From: an uncultured Collinsella sp.
GTDB lineage: Bacteria; Actinomycetota; Coriobacteriia; Coriobacteriales; Coriobacteriaceae
Direction of reading: 5' to 3'
Length of the DNA: 11,476 nt
Assembly (NCBI GenBank): GCA_902494565.1
Contig: CABUTN010000054.1
Span: 1-11,476, forward strand
Shown: piece by piece, positions 6,545 to 11,476 of the stretch
Position numbering within the stretch: position 1 is the stretch's first letter
Layout: each line of letters opens with the position of its first letter
Position numbers and translations under genes: made by a program
The notes under the pieces: generated by a model
Told to the model about the DNA's origin: nothing
Databases searched by the model: none
The model's input: the letters and a program-made list of their open reading frames with translations, nothing else

Positions 6545-7356
6545 TGGCATTCATGAAACGCGTGCGTCTTGATGACGAACTGATTTCACAGGGCATCTGC
6601 GCCGATCGCGCGGATGCCCTTCGCACTCTTATGGCCGGCTTGGTTTCGAGTGGCGGTGAGCGTTTGACCTCTCCGGGGCTCAAGGTGACGCCGGGCCTGC
6701 CACTGCACGTTAAGGGGCGTATTCCGTACGTTGGGCGCGGCGGCCTTAAGCTCGAGGGTGCGCTCGATGCGTTTGGGATTGATCCGACGGACCTTGCTTG
6801 CCTTGATGTGGGCTGCTCCACGGGCGGCTTTACTGATTGCCTGCTCAAGCGCGGCGCCGCGACCGTTGTCTCGGTCGACGTGGGCCGTGCCCAGTTCGAC
6901 TGGTCGCTTCGTCAGGACGATCGCGTGACGCTCCACGAGCGCATGAATGTGACGCAGTTGCCCGAGCTCGGCTACGGCGGCGCTATCGACCTGGCCGTGT
7001 GCGATGTGTCGTTTACGAGTATCGCGAATATCATCGACGCCGTGCTGGCGTGCCTGAAGTCTTCCGGTTCGTTTTGCACGCTCGTAAAGCCCCAGTTTGA
7101 GGCGCCGGCTGCGCTGGTGGGCGAGGGCGGCATCGTGACGGATCCCGCAGTGCGTGTTGACACACTCGTGGCGGCGATTGAGCTGTTCGCCGCAAAGGGC
7201 CTCTTCCCGGTCGACGTGTGCGTGTCACCCATCCATGGCGCCAAGGGCAATGTTGAGTTTTTCCTGTACGGCACGAGGTTTGTCCCCGGCGAGCGCTCCG
7301 ATGATGAGCTGCAATCCCAGGTATCGGTTTTGAGCGAGAAAGCTGCAACGCTATGA
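6544..7356 (+). CDS. tlyA: TlyA family rRNA 2'-O-ribose methyltransferase
   Basis: TlyA methylates the 2'-OH of cytidines in rRNA (C1920 of 23S, and in some types also C1409 of 16S) using S-adenosylmethionine; the marks favour capreomycin binding. The 270 residues comprise an S4 RNA-binding domain (about 4-64, from RLDDELISQG) and an FtsJ-like methyltransferase domain. The SAM-binding motif is LDVGCSTGGF (87-96). The K-D-K-E catalytic tetrad falls at Lys69 (GGLKLEG), Asp154 (VCDVSF), Lys182 (LVKPQFE) and Glu238 (NVEFFL). ATG 6544 shares its first base with the xseB stop. ATG 6553, three codons on, is a possible alternative start; no clear ribosome site precedes either, so translation is probably coupled to xseB. 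The stop overlaps nadK by four bases. The family is also labelled hemolysin, but the intact tetrad favours rRNA methylation. Confidence 0.94.
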   Translation: MAFMKRVRLDDELISQGICADRADALRTLMAGLVSSGGERLTSPGLKVTPGLPLHVKGRIPYVGRGGLKLEGALDAFGIDPTDLACLDVGCSTGGFTDCLLKRGAATVVSVDVGRAQFDWSLRQDDRVTLHERMNVTQLPELGYGGAIDLAVCDVSFTSIANIIDAVLACLKSSGSFCTLVKPQFEAPAALVGEGGIVTDPAVRVDTLVAAIELFAAKGLFPVDVCVSPIHGAKGNVEFFLYGTRFVPGERSDDELQSQVSVLSEKAATL

Positions 7357-8213
7357 AGGTCTTTCTGGTTCCCAATTACTACAAGCAAGAGGCGGTCGAG
7401 AGCGGCCTGATGCTCGAGCTTTGGCTTTCGCGCCAAGGTTACGAGGTCGCATGGGCTGCCGACCAGCGCTCCAAGATTCAGAGCACGCCCGATGTTGACG
7501 ATGCCGACCTGGTCATTACGCTCGGCGGCGACGGCACGTTGCTGCGCGCCGCACGTATCCTCAATTACCGTGAGATTCCCATTTTGGGGCTTTCCTATGG
7601 TCACCTGGGTTTTTTGACGGCGGCCAGTCCCGAGGAACGCGATATTTTGCAGGTTGTGAGCGATGCCCTGTCCGGTGAGCTCCACGTGAGCCGCCGCGCC
7701 ACCATCGCCGCGGATATCGTCTCGGTGCGCGATGACGGCACGAAGGACGTCGTGCGCACGTTTGCTCTCAACGATATGGCGCTCACGCGCGGGCCCCTTT
7801 CCGATATGGTCGAGTTTGACATCACGGTGTCTGGACATCATATCGATCGCTTGCGCGGTGACGGTGTCGTTGTGTCCACGGCGACCGGCTCTACGGGCTA
7901 TGCGCTTTCTGCCGGCGGCCCTATCGTGAGCCCCGATTACACGGGTATGGTTTGCGTGCCCATCGCTCCGCATACCATTCAAGCTCGCGCCTTCTTGACC
8001 TCGCCAAGCGATGTCGTCGAGATCTTTATGTCCGATGATCGCCCGAGCGTGCCAGCGATTGCCATCGACGGACAGTTTATTACCTGCGATGGCACGGTCG
8101 CGAGCGTGGCTGTGCGTCGCGGTCCCGGCGATGTGCTGCTGCTGGATTACGGTCCCGAGAGCTTCTATAACTCGGTGAGCCGTGTGTTCTATGGAGTGCG
8201 CCATGATCGATGA
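7353..8213 (+). CDS. nadK: NAD kinase
   Basis: NAD kinase phosphorylates NAD to NADP in the cytoplasm with ATP or polyphosphate and is the only route to NADP. The 286 residues have the family length. Motifs are GGDGTLLRAAR (58-68, catalytic Asp60), the NE/D motif in FALNDMAL (Asn140-Asp141), and the conserved block GDGVVVSTATGSTGY followed by LSAGGP (about 169-190) that shapes the NAD site. The C-terminal strand domain is complete. The start overlaps the tlyA stop (ATGA, 7353-7356) and the end overlaps recN by eleven bases, so it is translated as the middle of a coupled set. The tlyA-nadK-recN order is widely conserved in actinobacteria and Firmicutes. Confidence 0.95.
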   Translation: MKVFLVPNYYKQEAVESGLMLELWLSRQGYEVAWAADQRSKIQSTPDVDDADLVITLGGDGTLLRAARILNYREIPILGLSYGHLGFLTAASPEERDILQVVSDALSGELHVSRRATIAADIVSVRDDGTKDVVRTFALNDMALTRGPLSDMVEFDITVSGHHIDRLRGDGVVVSTATGSTGYALSAGGPIVSPDYTGMVCVPIAPHTIQARAFLTSPSDVVEIFMSDDRPSVPAIAIDGQFITCDGTVASVAVRRGPGDVLLLDYGPESFYNSVSRVFYGVRHDR

Positions 8214-9831
8214 GCTGCAGGTTTCCAATATTGCACTCATTCGCGAGGCGACGTTGGTTCCGAGCACGGGTCTAACGGTTCTGACCGGAGAAACCGGTGC
8301 CGGTAAGACCGCGCTGCTCTCGGCGCTCAAGCTTATTTTGGGCGAGCGCGCGGATTCGTCGACGGTGCGCGAGGGCGAGACGCTGGCGAGTGTCGAGGCG
8401 CGGCTGTTCGACGGTCCACACGACACGGAAGGCTTTACCGTACAGCGCAGTCTTTCTGCCGAGGGCCGCAGCCGCGTGAAGATTGACGGCCGCATTGCCA
8501 GTGTGCGCGAGCTTTCGGAGCGCGTTGGCGTGATGATGGATCTGTGCGGCCAGCACGAGCACCAGCGCTTGCTCGATCCGGCGCATCACGTTGCGATGGT
8601 CGATGCGTGGGCGGGGCGCTCTGCGCTCGAGGCGCTCGAGCACTACCGTGCTTGCTTTAAAGCCTCGCGCGCGGCCGCTAAGGAGGTCCGTCGCGTCGAG
8701 GAGGCCTCGCGTGCGCAGGGGAGCCGCGTCGAGGAGGCGCGCTTTGCCCTCGAGCGCATCGGCGAGGTCGACCCTAAGCCGGGTGAGTATGAGGAACTCG
8801 AGGAACTGCTGCCGCGCTCCGAACATGCCGAGGTGCTGGTTGCCACAGCTAACGATGCCCATGCATCGCTTGCCGCCGAAGGGGGAGCGCTCGATGCCGT
8901 GAATGGCGCCGTGGCCGAGCTTTCACGTATGGCGACCGTTGACCGCAAGCTGGGCGACATTGCCGATGCGCTTTCGGATGCCTGCATCTCGCTTGAGGAT
9001 TGTGCCAACGAGCTGCGCGCCTATCGCGATGGGGTCGCCTTCGATCCTCGTGAGCTCGCTCGCATGCGCGAGCGGTATTCCGACCTCAAGGGCCTGCTGC
9101 GTCAGTGGGGTCCGACCATGGACGATGTCTTTGCCATGCGCGACCGCTCACAAGAGCTGCTTTCGCTGGTCGATGATGGCGATGAACAGATCAAAAAGGC
9201 GCGTGAGGCACTTGGGAGCGCCGAGCGCGAGCTGTTCGCTGCTGCCAGGGCACTTAAGCGCGCTCGCAATACGGCGGCCCCGCGCTTCTGCCACGAGGTG
9301 GGCCGCCAGATGGCTCGCCTGGAGATGGGTAGTGCCGAGCTCGTCTGGGAGTCGCGTGATCTTCCCCGTGCTGAGTGGACGCCCGTTGGTCCTTCGAGCT
9401 ACGAGCTGCTATACCGCAGCGGTGCCGGCTTGACGCCGCGTCCCCTGCGTCGAATTGCGTCGGGCGGCGAGCTCAGCCGCGTCATGCTGGCAAGCAAGGT
9501 TGTCCTCGGTAACGCGGACGGTGTTGATACGCTGGTGTTTGACGAGGTCGATGCTGGTGTCGGTGGCTCCACGGCGCGTGCGCTCGCGGGCGTGCTGGCA
9601 GATCTCGCCGCTACGCATCAGGTGATTGTCGTAACTCACTTGGCGCAGGTCGCCGTCATGGCTGACAAGCATTATGTCGTCAGCAAGGAACCGGGCGATG
9701 TTCCCCAGACGCATTTGGACGAGGTAACCGGCGAAGCGCGTACCGCCGAGATCGCCCGCATGTTGAGTGGCGATCAGTCCGAGGCAAGCTTGGCCCACGC
9801 AAAGCAGATGCTCGAAGAAGCTCGAGGTTAG
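8203..9831 (+). CDS. recN: DNA repair protein RecN
   Basis: RecN is an SMC-like ATPase that acts early at double-strand breaks, holding DNA ends for RecA-dependent repair. The 542 residues, near the usual 550-570, show the SMC layout: N-terminal head with Walker A GETGAGKT (29-36, Lys35) and the CGQHEHQRLLD segment, a central charged coiled-coil region (about 150-350), and a C-terminal head with signature ASGGELSRVMLA (about 420), Walker B LVFDEVDAGVGG (Asp447-Glu448) and the HLAQVAVMAD segment. ATG 8203 gives the family N-terminus MIDELQVSNIALI; earlier in-frame starts (GTG 8182, ATG 8191) would lengthen the overlap with nadK and add non-family residues. It ends the operon, followed by a hairpin. 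No LexA-type box was recognised; it appears to rely on upstream promoters. Confidence 0.95.
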   Translation: MIDELQVSNIALIREATLVPSTGLTVLTGETGAGKTALLSALKLILGERADSSTVREGETLASVEARLFDGPHDTEGFTVQRSLSAEGRSRVKIDGRIASVRELSERVGVMMDLCGQHEHQRLLDPAHHVAMVDAWAGRSALEALEHYRACFKASRAAAKEVRRVEEASRAQGSRVEEARFALERIGEVDPKPGEYEELEELLPRSEHAEVLVATANDAHASLAAEGGALDAVNGAVAELSRMATVDRKLGDIADALSDACISLEDCANELRAYRDGVAFDPRELARMRERYSDLKGLLRQWGPTMDDVFAMRDRSQELLSLVDDGDEQIKKAREALGSAERELFAAARALKRARNTAAPRFCHEVGRQMARLEMGSAELVWESRDLPRAEWTPVGPSSYELLYRSGAGLTPRPLRRIASGGELSRVMLASKVVLGNADGVDTLVFDEVDAGVGGSTARALAGVLADLAATHQVIVVTHLAQVAVMADKHYVVSKEPGDVPQTHLDEVTGEARTAEIARMLSGDQSEASLAHAKQMLEEARG

Positions 9832-9851
9832 GTCGTATCAGCGGTGTAGGT

Positions 9852-9880
9852 GGGACAAAATAGACTGAAATTTTTGTCCC
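9852..9880. terminator. Hairpin between convergent recN and RpiR-type gene
   Basis: GGGACAAAA (9852-9860) pairs perfectly with TTTTGTCCC (9872-9880) around an eleven-base loop. It sits in the 59-base gap where recN (+) and the regulator (-) converge. The A/T-rich inner arm gives U-rich RNA on both strands, so it probably terminates transcription from both sides, although a long downstream T run is lacking. Confidence 0.6.
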
Positions 9881-9890
9881 GCTACGCGTT

Positions 9891-10748
9891 TTACTCAACG
9901 ACCTTGTCCGGCTGGATGAGCTCCTCGTAGTAGCTGATATGTTCGCGAGCGTCTTCAATCTCGGGCAGCAGGAAGTTGTAGATGACTTCGATGATCATCG
10001 TGGCGCTGATCTTAGAGAACGCAAAGTCGCCCGTCGTCAGCAGCGCTTCGTGGTTGACGGTATTAAAGGTGTAGTCTGCCAGACGCGCGAGCGGGGATTT
10101 GCTGTCGCTGCTGATGACGACTACGGTTGCGCCGCAGTTGCGAGCCGCTTTTGCCATGCGATTCAGTCGGCGCGATTTGCCGGAGTTTGAGATAAGCACG
10201 ATGACGTCACCCGGGCGTAACGTGAGCGCAAAGCCGATTGATGTCTCGCTAATGGTGCTCGCCATGCAGCGCAGGCCCAGCTGCGAAAACTTAAACGTCG
10301 CATCGAGCGCGACCGCGTTCGTATTGCCCACAGCCGCAAACTCAATAACCCCTGCATGCTTAAGGGCATGCACAACAGCCGCCAGCGTATCGTGGTCGAT
10401 TCCGTCGATGGTCGCATTAAGCTCGCTCACCTTGGCAGCCAGGATGTTCTTGAGGCTCTGCTCCATATTGTCGAGCGAGACCTCGTCGGTCAGGGCCTCG
10501 TTGCGCTGGCTTTCCAAATCCCTCGCCAACGAAAACTGAAAGCTGCGGAAGCTGCCAAACCCAAGCTTGCGGCAGAAGCGCGAAACGGTCGCCTCGGACG
10601 TGGCAGCGGCGCGTGAGAGCTGAGCCGCCGTGAGGCGTGGAGCCTCGGACTGGTGCTCCAATATATAGTCGACAATGCGCTGCTCGGACTCGCTGTATCC
10701 CTGGTGGGTGCTAATGAGGGAAAGTGCGCTCTTGCTACTATCGGTCAT
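9891..10748 (-). CDS. MurR/RpiR family transcriptional regulator (HTH plus SIS domain)
   Basis: A 285-residue regulator of the MurR/RpiR family, whose members sense phosphosugars and control sugar uptake and catabolism genes. The N-terminal HTH_6 domain covers about 1-75, with the recognition helix-turn-helix at 40-64 (TAAQLSRAAATSEATVSRFCRKL). The SIS domain spans about 120-250, with the phosphosugar loop ISNSGKS and the GNTNAVALDATFKFSQLG segment. ATG 10746-10748 is preferred over the upstream ATG at 10794-10796 because AGGAG lies six bases before it and the family fold begins directly. It is divergent from a fructose-family PTS gene 272 bases away, its most likely target. Specificity for the sugar cannot be read from the sequence. 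Confidence 0.92.
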   Translation of the reverse strand: MTDSSKSALSLISTHQGYSESEQRIVDYILEHQSEAPRLTAAQLSRAAATSEATVSRFCRKLGFGSFRSFQFSLARDLESQRNEALTDEVSLDNMEQSLKNILAAKVSELNATIDGIDHDTLAAVVHALKHAGVIEFAAVGNTNAVALDATFKFSQLGLRCMASTISETSIGFALTLRPGDVIVLISNSGKSRRLNRMAKAARNCGATVVVISSDSKSPLARLADYTFNTVNHEALLTTGDFAFSKISATMIIEVIYNFLLPEIEDAREHISYYEELIQPDKVVE

Positions 10749-10754
10749 GGATGG

Positions 10755-10759
10755 CTCCT
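10755..10759 (-). promoter_or_regulatory. Ribosome binding site of the RpiR-type regulator
   Basis: On the minus strand this reads AGGAG, six bases before the ATG at 10746-10748. It decides that start over the in-frame ATG 48 bases further upstream. Confidence 0.7.
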
Positions 10760-10767
10760 GGTTGGCA

Positions 10768-10947
10768 TGAAAATCTAATTTGATTCGCAATGCCATAGTA
10801 TACGGGCATTTTCAATTACAAGATACACCTTGCCGTTTCAAGTGTTGATGGTAAACTTTCACTTACCGTTTACGGTTATGAAAGAACCTTTCACCGGAGA
10901 ATTGCACCTTGTCTCTTCTCACGCGGACGGTAGGTTGGTATCTTTCA
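10768..10947. promoter_or_regulatory. Array of TTTCA/TGAAA half-sites between regulator and PTS gene
   Basis: Half-sites occur at 10768 (TGAAA), 10810, 10836, 10857, 10889 and 10943 (TTTCA), and 10879 (TGAAA). Two pairs form dyads: TGAAAAT 10768-10774 with ATTTTCA 10808-10814, and CTTTCA 10856-10861 with TGAAAG 10879-10884, the latter enclosing ACCG/CGGT (10865-10876). These are candidate operators for the adjacent RpiR-type protein. No convincing + strand promoter was found in the region. Confidence 0.4.
10789..10810 (-). promoter_or_regulatory. Inverted repeat overlapping a possible -10 of the regulator gene
   Basis: AATGCC (10789-10794) and GGCATT (10805-10810) form perfect 6-base arms around ten bases. 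On the minus strand the centre contains TATACT (10797-10802), five of six matches to a -10 box, about 50 bases before the regulator's start. No good -35 at normal spacing is visible. If this is the promoter, the repeat is a natural autorepression operator. Assignment is inferred. Confidence 0.4.
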
Positions 10948-10958
10948 GTTGTGGAAAA

Positions 10959-10999
10959 ACGCGCATCGAAGCGCGTGTAGGGGAGCGCCCGCGGGCGCT
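10959..10999 (+). promoter_or_regulatory. Two tandem GC hairpins in the leader of the PTS gene
   Basis: ACGCGC (10959-10964) pairs with GCGCGT (10971-10976) around a six-base loop, and AGCGCCCG (10984-10991) is followed directly by its complement (10992-10999), a 16-base palindrome. No T run follows, so they are not terminators. They end eleven bases before the ribosome site and could stabilise the mRNA or affect translation. Confidence 0.45.
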
Positions 11000-11020
11000 G
11001 TACTCAAGAAGGAGGGACAC

Positions 11021-11476
11021 ATGGCTAAGTTTGACATCATCGCTGCGACCGGTTGCCCGACCGGCATTGCGCACACCTTCATGGCGAAGGAGGCGCTGGA
11101 GAAGGCAGCTGCCGAGCGCGGTCTGACCATTAAGGTCGAGACTCATGGCCAGGTCGGTGTCGAGAACGAGCTCACCAAGAGTGAGATCGCTGGTGCCAAG
11201 GCCGTCGTCGTCGCAGCCGACAAGGATGTCCAGGCTGAGCGTTTCGCCGGTAAGCCCATGGTTTCCGTTGGTGTTTCCAAGGCCCTGTCCGTTGAGGCCG
11301 CCGGTAAGCTGATTGACCGCGCGCTCGCCGCCAAGGGCGACAGCACGGTTGCAGCCGCTGCCGATGTCGAGGACGAGGTCGAGGAGAAGGAGTCCATCGG
11401 CCACATCATCTACAAGCACCTCATGAACGGCGTCAGCCACATGCTGGTCTTCGTCGTTGCCGGTGGTGTTCTGACC
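11021..11476 (+). CDS. PTS fructose-family EIIBC component, 3' end cut by window
   Basis: The first 152 residues of a phosphotransferase-system sugar permease of the fructose family. The EIIB domain (about 1-100) contains AATGCPTGIAHTFMA, whose Cys12 is the expected phosphorylated residue, and the ETHGQVGVENELT segment typical of fructose-type EIIB. An Ala/Glu-rich acidic linker (about 105-128) leads into the start of EIIC (IIYKHLMNGVSHMLVFVVAGG), which would form the membrane channel and continues past the window. AGGAGG (11010-11015) is a strong ribosome site five bases before ATG 11021. It would import and phosphorylate fructose or a related sugar at the membrane. The divergent RpiR-type gene is its likely regulator. 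Whether an EIIA domain is fused or separate cannot be seen. No stop occurs before the end. Confidence 0.92.
   Translation, partial: MAKFDIIAATGCPTGIAHTFMAKEALEKAAAERGLTIKVETHGQVGVENELTKSEIAGAKAVVVAADKDVQAERFAGKPMVSVGVSKALSVEAAGKLIDRALAAKGDSTVAAAADVEDEVEEKESIGHIIYKHLMNGVSHMLVFVVAGGVLT

Noticed and set aside
8182..8202. GTG 8182 or ATG 8191 as recN start
   Set aside because: Both add residues inside the nadK end that do not fit the RecN N-terminus; ATG 8203 begins exactly in the family register.
6972..8495. Long open frame on the minus strand across tlyA, nadK and recN (about 507 codons)
   Set aside because: It runs antisense to three genes with complete family motifs and has no recognisable domain. 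High GC at third positions explains the missing stops.
10845..10873. TTGATG at 10845 as -35 of a PTS promoter
   Set aside because: At 17-base spacing the -10 is GTTTAC, and neighbouring registers are no better. The true promoter of the PTS gene could not be placed.
1..11476. CRISPR arrays, insertion sequences, tRNA genes, attachment sites, defence or biosynthetic clusters
   Set aside because: No repeat-spacer pattern, transposase, tRNA-like cloverleaf or defence-type domain was recognised by reading both strands; the window is core chromosomal content.

Overview
The window (11,476 bases, GC-rich) looks like chromosomal core sequence from a Coriobacteriia-type actinobacterium, most likely Collinsella or a close relative. 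This is inferred from gene order (mltG-yqeG-aroK-aroB-like-pepQ-efp-Asp23-nusB-xseB-tlyA-nadK-recN), base composition and protein character, not from a database match. No mobile element, CRISPR array, tRNA or rRNA is visible, and nearly everything is a recognisable housekeeping family.

Region 1 (1-3311, +): a tightly packed group entered in the middle of mltG, the septation-linked lytic transglycosylase. It continues with a YqeG/GEP4-type HAD phosphatase, shikimate kinase (aroK) and a 3-dehydroquinate synthase homologue overlapping aroK by four bases. The last protein keeps the AroB length and fold landmarks, but the residues that bind NAD, metal and substrate appear to be gone. It is the most unusual protein in the window.

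Region 2 (3312-4733): a 132-base gap carries a consensus -35 box and a 63-base imperfect hairpin followed by a T run. It is followed by pepQ (M24 metallopeptidase), a strong intrinsic terminator, and a separate promoter with a perfect -10 box for the next operon.

Region 3 (4734-9831, +): a seven-gene operon of efp, an Asp23/Gls24 protein, nusB, xseB, tlyA, nadK and recN. Spacing is 0-24 bases and the last four genes overlap, so translational coupling is likely. The products serve translation of proline stretches, transcription antitermination, rRNA methylation, NADP supply and DNA repair.

Region 4 (9832-11476): a hairpin between convergent genes separates recN from a minus-strand MurR/RpiR-type sugar-phosphate regulator. 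A 272-base divergent region rich in TTTCA/TGAAA half-sites and GC hairpins then leads into a fructose-family PTS EIIBC gene cut by the window end. The regulator probably controls this transporter and itself.

I see no plausible new multi-gene system here. The points most worth checking are the catalytically degenerate AroB homologue beside an intact AroK, the hairpin/promoter arrangement ahead of pepQ, and the half-site array between the RpiR regulator and the PTS gene.
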